The notes below the pieces were generated by a model. That model did not search any database. It worked only from the letters and a program-made list of their open reading frames with translations, and was not told where the DNA came from. This document shows, in pieces, positions 43,205-55,102 of a stretch of 64,000 nucleotides of DNA (positions are counted from its first letter, which is position 1; every line of letters starts with the position of its first letter). Position numbers and translations under genes: made by a program. Source of the DNA: Nepenthes gracilis (lineage: Eukaryota > Streptophyta > Magnoliopsida > Caryophyllales > Nepenthaceae); the NCBI GenBank assembly GCA_033239525.1, contig BSYO01000003.1, positions 12,270,001 through 12,334,000 of the forward strand, in the 5' to 3' direction.

Positions 43205-46060
43205 AATGAAGAAATCACTTAGGGTATGTTCGATGAGACATTCATAAAAAATACTTCCCCTCCAGTCTTCAAGATCAGAAGGAGAGAGAGTTTATGTGGC
43301 TTAGACAAGGGACCCGTACGATGGCTGAATATGATGCAAAGTTTACGGAGCTGTTTCATTTTGCGCCTTACTTTGTAGAGGAAGAATTAAGGAAGGCGAA
43401 GAAATTTCAGTAAGGACTAAGGGACGATATTAGAAAGCAGTTAGTGACCCAAAAGCTTCAAACACATGTAAACGTTTTAGATTGGGAATTAGTATTTGAG
43501 AAAAAGCTGGAAACACAGAAGTTTTTCATAAAGAAGGCCACTAGCCGGACCAGTTTTAGTTTTGAATCAAATGTGGAGTCCTCAGGGACGTCTAAGAAGC
43601 CAAAGATAGCAGTTAAGGGGAAGAGTATAGTTAAAGCCCAATCAGTGACGAACTCTCAAACATCGGTCCCTGATTGTGCTCACTGTAGGAAAAACCATAC
43701 TGGGAGACCCTATTTTAAAGTGACCGGGGCATACTTTAACTGTGGCTGGCAGGGTCATATGATGAAAGATTGTCCACTACCCAGGACAGTTGAAGCAAAG
43801 AAGCCATCAGTTGTAGCTAAGACTTTTGTAATAACGGTACAAGACCCTGAAACGTTTCTAAACGTGGTTGAAGGTACCCTCCTTATCTATGGAATTCTAA
43901 CCTCTGTATTATTTGATTCTGGGTCTATACACTCTTTCATTTCTCCGCAATTTGCACGTTATATTGTATCTGCCATAAGAATCTTGGATTTTTCTTTAGT
44001 TGTATCGAACCCTACCGGGTCCTCGATAGTAACTGGCATTGTGTACCCAGAGCGTGTAGTTAAGGTGGATGAAAAATGTCTGTTGGTAGATTTGATATTA
44101 CTAGAATGGGCAATTTTGATGTCATCCTAGGAATGGACTGGCTGGTAAGGTACTATGCCAGTATTGATTGCTTTCAAAAGAGGATGTGTTTCAATATCCA
44201 TGGAATTAAACCCTTCTCATTTCATGACATTAGGAGAAAGGAAATGTTTATGTTAATTTCTGCTTTGCATGTTAAACATTTGATAAAAAATAAATGTCAA
44301 GCTTACCTGGCATATGCTAGCACTATTGGGAGTCATAGTATGTTGGCTAAAGATATTTTGGTGGTGTGTGATTTTGAGGATGTATTTCCAGAGAAGTTGC
44401 TTGGACTACCTCATCACAGGAAAATTAAAAATGAGATTAAGGTTATTCCCGATACTGTTCCAATTTTCAAAGCACCCTATCGTATGGCACTAGCTAAATT
44501 GAAAGAGATGAAATTACAATTAACGGAATTATTAGATAAAAGGTTCATTAGACCGAGCATATCTCCATGGGGAGCGCTAGCGTTGTTCATAAGAAAGAAG
44601 GATGGATCTCTCCGATTATGTGTGGACTACCGTGAACTAAATAAAATCACAATTAAGAACAAATATCCCTTACCGCGTATTGATGACCTATTTGATCAAT
44701 TACAAGGGTCACGGGTGTTTTCAAAAATTGATTTGAGGTCCGGATATCATCAACTGAGGATTAAGCAAGAGAATATGGCCAAAACTACTCTAGAACAAGG
44801 TATGGCTACTATGAATTTCTCGTGATGCCATTTGGTCTTACAGATGCTCCGACAGCATTTACGGATTTGATGAATAGGGTGTTTAAGCCTTATCTAGATA
44901 AGTTCATGGTAGTATTTATAGATGACATTTTGATACTCTAAGAGGCATAAGGAGCATGAAACCCATTTGAGGATTGTACGCCACGTGCTTTGGGAAGAGA
45001 AGCTGTATGCTAAACTGAAAAGGTGTGAATTGTTGCTCAAGGAAGTGGTATTTTTAAGACACGTAATTTCCAATGGAGGTATTGTTGTAGATCCAAAGAA
45101 AGTTGAGGAAGTTACAAATTGGAGTTGGCCTACGTCTGTTACTGAAGTCCGGAGTTTTCTTAGCATGGTCGGTTATTTCAGGCATTTTGTGAAAAATTTT
45201 TCTCAGATCGCCATGCCCCTGATTCAGTTGACAAAAAAGGAGGCCAGGTTTAACTAGACAGAAGGATGTGACTGAAGTTTTCAAAAGCTGAAGGATAGCT
45301 TAACAACAGCTCTGGTGCTAACTATTCCGAACGACTCCAGTGATTTTGAGGTATATTGTTATGCTTCTAAGGCTGGACTAGGATGTGTGTTAATGCAAAA
45401 TAAAAAGGTGGTGGCTTATGGTTCTATACAGCTGAAGACGAACGAGAAAAACTACTCGACTCACGACCTAGAACTTGCTGCAGTTTGTGTTTCTGAGAAA
45501 ATTTAGAGACACTACCTCTACGGTAAAAAGTTTCTTATTTATTCTGATCATAAAAGTTTAAAATATCTATTCTCACAGAAAGAGCTTAATATGAGGTAGA
45601 GAAGGTGGGCAGACTTGCTAAATGATTATGACTGTGAGATACAGTATAAACCTGAAAAAGTTAATGTGGTTGCCGATATTCTAAGCCATTAATCGGGCTA
45701 TCTGGCAAAGTTACAAATTAAACAAATGAAAATGCTGTAGTACTTGAAGCAATGTAATATTCGGCGACATGTTCAGGGCGACCGGATGATTTTGTCATGC
45801 CTTCAGGTTCAGCTAGAATTGATGAAAGAGGTTAAAAAAAAGCAAGTGAATGACTCTTTTCTTATGGATATTATGGATGATTTGAATAAAGAATCTAGAG
45901 TTGATTTTAATATCCGATTGGATGGAGTGTTGAGATTTAGAGAATGACTATGTGTACTGGACGACAAGCAGTTGAAGGAGAAAATTTTAAAGGAAGCTCA
46001 CCAATCTCGGTACACAATCCATCTTGGGGTAAATAAGATGTATTAGGATTTAAAGAAAAT
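43205..46060 (+). pseudogene. gag-pol of the Tekay-type element, part 1
   Basis: Gag end: an LRQGTRTMAEYDAKFTELFH segment at about 43285-43345, then a knuckle FNCGWQGHMMKDC at 43736-43777 lacking its first Cys. Protease site LFDSGSIHSFIS at 43909-43944. [22 protein letters not shown] (44560-44620), [35 protein letters not shown], a frameshift near 44820, FIDDIL at about 44919 (catalytic pair kept) then a stop. RNase H at 45340-45690, with the first Asp of DASxxGLG replaced (YASKAGLG). Integrase begins near 45990. Inactive: at least ten stops, most TAG at codons that are Gln or Trp in the family. Confidence 0.85.
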
Positions 46061-48881
46061 TGTGAAGGACCAGATTATTCTCTATTGAATAACTTTCGTC
46101 ATTGGTAATATAAACTAAAGTCCATAATTAATATTTATGGATTCTACAGAAATTTTGGCAGAATTTCCTCTACAACTGGATGAAAATAAAAATATAACCT
46201 GCTCAAATACATCCTGATAAGCACACATCTAACCAAAATAATTAACACAAAGCCTACAATACAACACACAGGATCACAACATCTGCCATATCATCCATGG
46301 CTCTAATACAGTACTCCTAGCTACCATATTAGATCTAGAGAGATGTCATCTAAAATAAAACAAAACTCAAAACATCAACACAAACGTGGAAGCATAACTA
46401 GATCATCAAAAACCTTCGGAAGCATAACAAAACCATAATATAACAATAAGCAACATCCATCCATAAGTGGCTGTTTACATTCTAATATGATAAACATAAC
46501 CCAATCTTCAAGCTTCGATGTCCGGCAACTCCCTTCAATGCAAGTCTCTCTCCTTGCTCTAACTAATCCGACGCCGGCTAAGTGTTCTCATCTGGAAGGA
46601 AAAACAGCGAGAGTGAGCGTACAGCTCAGCAAATATAATCATACTCAATAATCATAGACAAATAATGGACAACTGGAATGGGGGGATACAAGTAATCTCA
46701 ATAATCATGAATCAGGGGAGGGAACAGGAAACATCTGGAATCATTGGATTCTCACGGTTACATCGATTAGGCATTATTCATTTTCATCATATCATCTTTG
46801 CGGATCCGGGCTAGTAGGCCGTACTAACCAATGATGCGAGAGAACGAGGAAAGGAATGTGTTCGCTACACATTCTAAAGCCACGACTACATTTTAGGTCT
46901 GCAGCACTCGACCATCGGTTGTATCTCCACTATGTAACATTTAACCAAATAGCTACATTTTAGGCCTGCAGTACTCGGCCATCTCAACACGCCCCATATC
47001 CCCTGGGGACCAGGCAATCCTCGTTCTTCCACAGTAGTTTTCTAAAGCGTACCACAATTATCACCCGCTTCCTCGAGTGGCCAGAATACTTGGCCATGTA
47101 TTCCTCGGGTTCACACCGCGAAGGACATGGTAAGCTAAAGAATACTACCCCTATGAATCATGGTCCTAGTTTCAAGGTTAGTTTCCACACTTGAAGAGGG
47201 AAATCCACATTTGCCATAGACATTCACAACTCGGGAAATCCCATTCCCATCACATACATCTCCATCTGGGAGATCATTGCATCACATTGCACAATGTGGA
47301 TTCCCTTCCATTTACTTGCTCGGTTCACAACTTTCTGTGGGACTCAATTCCTTTATTCTTAACAAATCATTCCAAGTTCGCGAGGGAGATTAGGATTTCT
47401 TACCTCTGATGATCACATATCATTTAGAAGCTTCTGGGGCTCATTCCTTTGCTTCTGGCACATGGATACACATTTCGGAGCTTACATTACATTGAAACAA
47501 TTAGACATCACTTTTATAACAGTTAAATGAGGTCAACACATGTACCTTTCCCGTTTCATTTAGAGTGAACAGTGTCAGGCTTCTTTTAGAGCATCCGGAT
47601 GCCGCAAACGGTTCGATACTTGTGAGATCGGACGTTCGGTGGATACGTATGCACAATTGGAACATGACGATTCATATTTTGAGCTCGATTCAACATAATT
47701 CGAAGGTGGAAGCATGAAATTTTCCCATTCATTTTCGGATGAATAGTAACAGGGGACTTTTAAAGCTCCCGGATGCCGCGAATGGGTCAAATGTTGCAGA
47801 ATCGGACATCCGGTCGATATTTACATACAATTGGGAAGCGGGGATTCATATTCTAGAGTCATTTCAACACTTTATGAAGGTAAAAGCATGCAATTTCCTC
47901 CTTGGGTCTCGGGTGAACAGTGTCAGCGCCCGTTTAGAGGGCTCGGACGCCGCAAATGGGTCGAGACATACGAAATCGAACCCGCAGCCGAATATGTACA
48001 TCATTGGGACGTGGGGATTCACATTTTGAGGTCAATTTCATGATCCACGGAAGGAAAACGGAAAATCTCCAATTTCGTGGGTTAGGGTTTCGGTGAAGCC
48101 AAACCGAGTAGCTCGGACACGATTCGGACAAATAACTAGATATTTCTTGGACATTAGTCTTGGGTTTCATGATTCTAACATTTATAGTGGGTATCGACAC
48201 AAGAATACCTAATAAAATCAAGCAAAACATCGAAAGGGAACGAGAAGTGAGTATGAGAACACTTGCCTCGACGCGTGCGTTCACCTTTATAACTAGCTCT
48301 CGGACGGATTTGGACTCCACGGCCTCGATCTCCTCTCTTCTCTCACTAGAATCGGTGCTCTCTCTCTCTAGAAGCTTCTGGGCTCGAGGAAAATGAGGAA
48401 AAAGAAGCACGACACGGCTTTAAAACGAACTGGCACTCGAGCGCGCGGCGAGTGCAGACATTTGGCCATGGTCGGCTCGAGCCGGGCGAGCACGCGGCGA
48501 GCGTGGGAAAATCTAGATTTTGGGCTCGATAGGTGGGCTCGAGCGCATGGAGGGCGTGGGTCTGGCCCACGGCAAGCCTGCAGCAAGCCTACGTTGCATT
48601 TTCGCCGTTCGGGACCCGTTTTGACCATTCTAACCCAATCTTTCACATCCTTGGACCTTATTTTTTATTATATAACCTTAATAAGTCATGATTATCATAA
48701 TTTAAAATCCAAAATCTTATTTACAAAGTAACATTTCACGGTTTACAATTTTCGTTCCCGATTTACCGATTCCGGCTCTTTGAGCTTTTTAATCCGATTC
48801 CTCCCACACCTTTTGACCACAATATACCTATGTTAACTTAATTACCTTCTAATTATTATAGTCTTAACTCGGAACCTCACG
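46061..48881 (-). mobile_element. Solo LTR inserted in the Tekay integrase
   Basis: 2821 bp between 5-bp duplications AAAAT at 46056-46060 and 48882-48886. Termini TGTGAAGG and, on the other strand, CGTGAGG fit the TGTGAGG...CCTCACA ends of plant gypsy LTRs with one end base mutated. No gag or pol inside, so it is a recombination remnant of a complete element. Minus orientation is inferred from the sequence near 46590-46640, which resembles the part of plant gypsy LTRs just downstream of transcription start. It holds three 174-bp tandem repeats. The frames at 48160-48731 are not genes. Confidence 0.85.
47540..48060 (-). repeat. Three 174-bp tandem repeats in the solo LTR
   Basis: The marker GGATGCCGC recurs at 47597, 47771 and 47945 (the last as GGACGCCGC), exactly 174 bases apart. 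Each unit also carries an AACAGT, a GATTCATATTTTGAG-like and a GAAGG-AAGCATG block. The copies are diverged, so the array is old or the units were already different when inserted. Confidence 0.85.
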
Positions 48882-48886
48882 AAAAT

Positions 48887-50018
48887 GTTTTGATGGAGGA
48901 ACATGAAAAGGGACGTAACAGCTTATGTGAAGAGATGCCTTGTATGCCAACAACCGATGCCGGTTCCAAGTTGGAAATGGGAGGATGTTACTATGGATTT
49001 TATGTCAGGTCTACCAAGGACTCCTAGAAACCATGATGCCGTTTGGGTTATTGTTGACTAGTTGACTAAGTCAGCTCATATCTTGGCAATCAAGACAACT
49101 TACTGTCACGATAAGCTGGCTCGGCTGTATGTGAATGAAATTGTCAGGCTTCATAGTGTTCCTACTTCTATTGTATCCGATAGGGATCCTCGTTTTGTTT
49201 CAAGATTTTGAAAAAGCTTGTATAAAGAATTAGGGACAAAGCTGAAGTTCAGTACTATTTATCACCCCCAAACTGACGGCTAATCAGAACGAACAATCCA
49301 GATCCTAGAGAATATGTTAAGAGCTTCGGTCTTAGAATTGAAAGGGACTTGGGATAATTATCTGGCTTTGGCGGAGTTCTCCTATAATAATAGCTATCAA
49401 GCAAATATAGGCATGGCTCCCTTTGAGGTGTTATATAGAAAGAAGTGTAGGTCGCCAATCCATTGGGAGCAAACCAAAGACAAAAGAATTTTAGGCCCTA
49501 AAATCATTAAAGAAACTGCAGAGAAAATAAAGCTGATACATGAGAACTTAAAGGTTGTTCGAAGCAAACAGAAAAGTTATGCAGACCAGAGGAGATCAAA
49601 ATTGAAGTTGGATGTGGGTGACTTTGTATTTCTAAAAGTGTCACCATCTAAGGGAACGTATGGGTTTGGAGTAAAAGGAAAGTTGAAACTACAATTCATT
49701 GGCCCCTTTGAGATTTTAGAGAGAATAGGAGAAGTGGTCTATAGGTTGGCACTACCACCAAACTTGGCGGAAGTATATGATCTATTTCATGTATCAATGC
49801 TCAGAAAATATGTCCACGATCCTGCACATGTGATCAAATTTGACAAGGACTTATCCTACATTGAGAAGCCAATGCAGATTTTGAACCGGAAGGAGCAAAG
49901 GCTATGCACAAAGACAATTTCCTTGGTGAAGGTGCTTTGGATGAACCACTCACCTGAAGAAGCAACTTGGGAACAAGAAGAAGAAACTCGAAGCAAGTAT
50001 CTCCACTTGTTTACTTAA
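48887..50018 (+). pseudogene. pol of the Tekay-type element, part 2: integrase and chromodomain
   Basis: Resumes directly after the solo LTR's 3' duplication: MKRDVTAYVKRCLVC, DFMSGLPRTPRNHDAVW (integrase core, 48990-49050), then several stops, DRDPRF (about 49180), and the frame 49314-50018 (FSYNNSYQANIGMAPFEVLY, GDFVFLKVSPSKGTYGFG, LGPFEIL-like). The C-terminal EKPMQILNRKEQRL...VLWMNHSPEEATWEQEEE at about 49860-50000 is the chromodomain found in Tekay/Del elements, thought to direct insertion into heterochromatin. The frame ends at 50018. Confidence 0.9.
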
Positions 50019-50062
50019 GGTTTGTACTTCATTTAATTTTCGAGGACAAAATTTCTTTAAAT

Positions 50063-50072
50063 AGGGGAGAAT
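50063..50072 (+). other. Polypurine tract
   Basis: AGGGGAGAAT directly precedes TGTGAGATCC, the LTR start, the usual primer site for plus-strand DNA of Ty3/gypsy elements. Confidence 0.85.
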
Positions 50073-50149
50073 TGTGAGATCCTAATCCCAAAAACATAAA
50101 AATTAGAAAGTACATGATAATACATTGGTAAGGCCAAAAAGTTGTGATA

Positions 50150-50720
50150 AACTTATAAGAGCCGAAGTAGGAAGAGGCAAGCTTGAAGGCCGATGTGGCC
50201 TTATGGCCTCATAAAGGCTGAAGTTGTTTATAGCCTCATGAAGGCCGAAGTAGCCTTATGATCCCTCGAAGGCCGAAGTGGCCTTGTGGCCTCATGAAGG
50301 CCGAAATAGTTTGTGATCTCTTGAAGGCCAGAGTGGCTTTGTGAGCTCCTGAAGGCCGAAGTGACTTTGTGATCTCTTGGAGGCCGAAGTAGTTTGTAAG
50401 CTCTTCAAGGCTGAAGTAACTTTGTGATCTCATGGAGGCTGAAGTGGTTTGTGGCCCTTGGAGGCCGGAGTGACCTTGTGCCCCTTGAAGCCCGGAGTGG
50501 CCTTGTGCCCCTTGAAGACCGGAGTAACCTTGAAGCAAGATAGACGCCGGAGTGGCCTTGTGACCTCTTGAAGGCCGGAGTGGCCTTGGGATCTCTTGAA
50601 GGCCGAAGTGAATTTGAAGGCTTAAGGGAGACCGGAGTGAATTGAAGGCATAAGGGAGGCCGGAGTGAATTGAAGGCATGATGAGGCTGGTTCGAATGGA
50701 AATGAAATGTTGGCAGGTTG
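50150..50720. repeat. Degenerate GGCCGAAGTGGCCTTGTG array in the LTR
   Basis: About 20 short units of the form GAAGGCCGAAGTGGCCTTGTG, with spacers such as ATCTCTTGA or CCCCTTGA, repeat at roughly 20-45 bp. GGCC-n-GGCC gives many small palindromes. The minus-strand frames here (50236-50853) are low-complexity artefacts of the array. Confidence 0.85.
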
Positions 50721-51140
50721 GAATTGGTGATGAGTTGTTGACCGAATTTAGAAATATTGACCAAAGTAAATAAATGGCATTGAAAACGAAAGTAAATTCT
50801 AAAATAAAATGCTGAAGTAAATTTTGAAGTAACATTTTCGGAGTAAAATGCATTAATAAAACCTGCTAATGACCGGAGTAAATTGAAATCAATAAAGACC
50901 GACTTTGTTAAACGGCCGGAGTAGATTCAACTACTTCAATCTAATCAGAGTAAGTAAACTGCCTTACCTACTCCGCTGACCTTCTAGAAGAAAAGTACCA
51001 AGTAGGTAACTTACCCTACTTACTCCCACCTAACCCATTCTCTCTATAAACTGAGCTAATTAGTGAAAAAGGGAGTTGGAAGAGTTTGGAAGAGATAAGG
51101 AGGAAAAATGGAGTCTTAGGCCAGGTTGAAGTAAAGACTT

Positions 51141-54100
51141 ATTTTTTTGGTAAGTAATTAAATTTTATAAATAAAAAAAAAATATAAGGCCAATATTCTA
51201 TCTCCTAGTGTTTTGCCAACTTTGATGTAGAATAAAAACGCTAAGGTATACCCCGAGCACTATGAAATTAATAAGGAAAAAATAGACTGTAGACTAATTC
51301 ATCTAAATAGCCTAGCAGGCCAGCCAGTCCTGCTAAGAAAGCATCCTCCCCAGCCAAGAGAGTAGCCCGATCAATCAACCAATCAAAGTATTAGTAGCCT
51401 CCTAAGTTCGCGCCATTCAGGTAATGGAGGGAGGTCAGACTCTGTGCAGCCATAAATACGTCCGAGCAGGAGGATGAAGCCCATCGTGTGACGGCAAGAT
51501 AGATATCCCTCTCTCACTTTTTTTTTTTTTGGTAAAAACCCGAACCAAGTCCTCAATCCTACACATCAATGCAAAACCAATCTAGGATCTTTTTTTTTAC
51601 AAAGCCAAAATCACAGCGTCCCAGACATCACGCTAAAGTGAAGCAACAGTGGGAGGAGCAGAAAAGAAATAGAGAGATTTTTTTTTTTTAGGAAACAACA
51701 CCTTAGAAGGGCAGCATACAAACCTCCAGACCAATAAGGCCAAAGGCCCAGTGTCGGGCATCGAGCAAGTGAAACACCCCATAAGCCACCAATAAAAGGT
51801 AGAAGACACTTTTTTTTTTTGACAACACCCTGGAAAGTCAGCTACTAGTCTCCAAAACAATAAGGCCAAAGGCTCAGCATTGGATATCGATCAAAGAAAA
51901 TGCCCCCGAGGCCACCAACAAAAAGGCAAGAGAAACTTTGTCCTCCTCCACCTCCTCCAAGGATCAATCGGGGAAACGGGAATAGAATACCAGTGTACCA
52001 AGACACTCCTACTCTTTTTTTTGTTAATGGGTCAAAAAAAAGCAATTCAACCAGCTCTGCTCCTCCAGATAAAGGAAGAAAAGATGGATGATGTTTAGGA
52101 GAGAGAGGAAGAGAGAGAAAGGTACACATCAGTCAGGGAATGAGGTACGCAAAGAGATTAAGCTCCCAACAAGCAGGATCCAAATCTTCAGTCGACACCC
52201 GCGCCTGCCCACAGCTAAAGGTTTAGGTTCCATCAGTCTCTTATATATCTGAATCCATGATTCCGCCTGGGTATAGAAAGATTCAATTTATGGTGCATAG
52301 TATCAGTAATCTGAGTAACCAACTAATTTTCATTAGTCCATCCGGAATTGTTGAAAAGCTGGTGATTACACTCTTTCCAAATATAGTAAATCGAGGCAGC
52401 CAGAGTAAGACGGAAGGATAGTCCTTTGGGATTGTACCTTTCCATTATTTGCTGCCCACTGAAGAGTCAATTGCCAATCATTGTATGACCACTGCATCCC
52501 AGCCTTTTGGCACATCTTATTCCAGACCTTACCAGTAAAATCACATTTGAAAAAGAGATTCTCATGAGTTTCAACATCACTTTGACAAAAGGGGCATTTA
52601 TCTAAGATAGAAGAAAACCTTCGAATATAATCAAGTGTACTTAGACATCGATGGATGCAAAGCCAGAAAATGAAGGCGTGGGTGGGGATGTGATAAGGGC
52701 TCCAAACCAACGAGGCCCACCCCACCTTTCCTTTAGGGGCACGAAGAAATTCATACACAGAGCGGATCGAGAAACGCCCAACCGTAGATAAACTCCAACC
52801 AATCGAATCGTGTTCGTGCTGATGTGGTTTATAGTTAGGCATATGATCGATAATGGAGTTAACTTCCACATCTTTGTCATTTGGCCATCTCCATTCCTCA
52901 TTTCTAATAATTGCTTGGACTGTCGCATCAATGGGAATGCTGGTGACGGTGAGTACCCTATCCCCATATAGTTCACGCAGAGGTCCTAATGGGTGCCAGT
53001 TGTCTAGCCAAAGACGCGTTTGGGACGTATTATCAATAATGTATCGTGTGTGGGGCCGCATGAGGGGACACAGTTTCATAATTTTCTACCAAGCCCAAGG
53101 CGCAGAACTCAGGATTTTAACAGTCCAAATACAGCGATTTTTTAGCCAGTATTTTTGGATCCAGGACGACCAAATGGAGTCTGCCTTATTGTTAAGAAGT
53201 CTCTAAAGAAGCCGACTAATTAGAGCTTTGTTACTCGCTTGCAAGTTTTTAAGCCCAGGCCGCCTTCAGTCTTAGGGAAACAAACATCATCCCAGGCCAC
53301 TTTTGCTGAGGTCTTCCCGTCAACACACCCATGCCAGAGGAATCTCCGAAAAATGCTTTCGATTTCCTTCAGGAGACTTTTAGGGAGTATGAAGAGGGAC
53401 GCCCAGTAAAGGTGAATGGAGGATAAGACTGAAGTTAGGAGTTGTAGGTGCCCTCCAAACTAGAGCCATTTGTTCTTCCTTAAGGCAACCCTACTCTTAA
53501 TGCGGTTAAGGAAAGGATGGCAATCCTTGATAGTAAGTCATGTAGTAAGAAGTGGCACTCCCAAGTATCTAACGGGGAGCTTACCTCTCTTAAATCCAAG
53601 AATGGATATGATTTTGTTTGCTTGGTCGTTGTTTTCTATGCACATAAAAACCTCACTCTTCTCCTGATTCGCTGTAAGCCCTGACAAAATTTGAAACTCC
53701 TTTAGGCAGTCTTTTAAAATTCGAGCAGAAGCCGGGTCCACCTTAGATTAGAGTAAAAGGTCATCAGTGAAAGCAAGCATTATTGTGCTAGTATCACTAC
53801 ATTTCCAATGATATTGGAAAGACGGGCAGTGACGAGCTTTCACTTCTAAAATACCATTGAATACTTTCATTGCCAGGACAAAAAGGTATGGCGAGAGGAG
53901 GTCGCCTTGCCGAAGGCCTTTGGCCCCTTTAAAAAAACCAACAGATTCGTCGTTAACGTTGATAGAGAATGACAGGGTGGTTATGCATTGTTGAATCCAA
54001 GTGATCACTGGGGAGGGAAATCCACTAAATGTAGGGTAGCAATAATGAAGTCCCAATTAATAGAGTCATATGCATTCATCAGGTCAACTTTCGTAGCACA

Positions 54101-55084
54101 TCTAGGTTCTCCCTTACCCAGATGATAACGGTGAAGAAGCTCTTGAGCAAGCAGAATGTTGTCAGTAATGTGTCGATCCGCCACAAAGGCCGTTTGACAG
54201 TTATCCACCAAATGAGGCAACGTACCTCTAACTCTGTTGGCAAGAATCTTTGAGATAATCTTGTAAATGACATTGCAACAGGAAATAGGCCTGTAGTCGG
54301 TAACCTTGGCAGGAGACTTGACCTTGGGAATAAGGCTAATGAGCGTTGCGTTCACCTGTTTCAAGATTTTCCCATTAGAGAAAAAATCTTGGACCGCCTC
54401 TATCACCAAGGGACCTATAATAGACCAGGATTCCTTGTAAAATTTTGACGAAAATCCATCAGGCCCTGGCGCTTTGGAATCCCCGATAGACAGGAGGGCC
54501 TTATGGATTTCTTCTGCTGTCACCAGAAGACATAGGTCTTCTTTAACCGAAGACAGGAGAGTATTATGGATATACGGACGAACCCTCTCTAGAATCACCA
54601 TAGAAGTGTCTCTTCCAGTCCCCAGAAGGCATTGGAAATGATCACAATCAGTTTCTTAACCTTTTCCATGTTCTGGGTACATCCACCATTGTTTTTTGTA
54701 AAAGAGAGGATTCTATTACGATTGTAATTTCGAGTAATTGAGTGGAAGAAATACTTTGTGCATTGATCCCCATCCTTTTGCCAATGAAGCTTGGCCTTTT
54801 GGTTTAAAAGCTCAAGCTCCTATGCTAATGCTCTGCGATATTCGGCCTTGTAAACTCGTTCTGATTCAGTGGCGGATGCATTATCAGATTGACTAGGATG
54901 ATTCTTTAGAAACTCATCCAAAACTTAGCGTGCCAGGCGAACTTTCTCAAAAACACTCCCATTTGTTGAATTGAGGTCTCTGAGGAGCCGTTTAGCACAT
55001 TTCAACTTATACATCAGCCTAAACATGGCATACCCATTGCTGTTCATTTGCCAAGTGTTGAATTGAGGTCTCCAAGTCTTTACT
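51141..55084 (-). mobile_element. L1-type LINE copy LD in the Tekay LTR
   Basis: 3944-bp minus insertion with an exact 16-bp duplication GTTGAAGTAAAGACTT at 51125-51140 and 55085-55100. The 3' end has poly(T), GGTAAGTAATTAAATT and the stem at 51195-51232; the 3'UTR runs to about 52230, with five poly(T) tracts. It is 5' truncated upstream of the RT. This is the clearest evidence that autonomous LINEs use the same 3' tail as the ORF1-only elements. The 5' junction has an unusual fold-back. Confidence 0.95.
52230..54990 (-). pseudogene. ORF2 of LINE LD: reverse transcriptase and zinc-binding end
   Basis: From the right: the region before the RT (DQCTKYFFHSITRNYNRN by reading), RT at 54005-54601 (LLSIGDSKAPGPDGFSSKFY, SLIPKVKSPAKVTDYRPISC, NVIYKIISKILANRV, VDLMNAYDSINWDF), [20 protein letters not shown] at about 53880, AFTDDLLL at 53757 (both catalytic Asp kept), KLPVRYLGVPLLTT, and the zinc-binding domain at 52366-53079 (IPTHAFIFWLCIHRCLSTLD, CPFCQSDVETHENLFFKC). 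It has the fewest disruptions of the four LINE copies, fitting a late insertion. No endonuclease or ORF1. Confidence 0.9.
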
Positions 55085-55102
55085 GTTGAAGTAAAGACTT
55101 GG
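55072..55102. other. Fold-back at the 5' junction of LINE LD
   Basis: CCAAGTCTTTACT (55072-55084) is a perfect inverted copy of AGTAAAGACTTGG (55090-55102), with GTTGA as loop. The right arm is target DNA including two bases beyond the duplication; the left arm is inside the insertion and absent next to the left target copy at 51125. Confidence 0.9.

Larger units (their letters stand above)
43201..50072 (+). mobile_element. Ty3/gypsy Tekay/Del-type internal region (5' truncated, interrupted)
   Basis: Internal part of a chromovirus-type LTR retrotransposon starting inside gag, where LINE LC abuts it, and ending at the polypurine tract before the 3' LTR. Protease, RT, RNase H, integrase and a C-terminal chromodomain appear in the usual order. 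A 2821-bp solo LTR (46061-48881) splits the integrase. No 5' LTR or primer-binding site remains. Confidence 0.9.

Noticed and set aside
48160..48731. Frames of 70-158 codons in both directions as genes
   Set aside because: They overlap each other inside a solo LTR, which carries no protein genes.
50236..50853. Minus-strand frames of 119 and 205 codons
   Set aside because: They are low-complexity translations of the GGCCGAAGTGGCC array.
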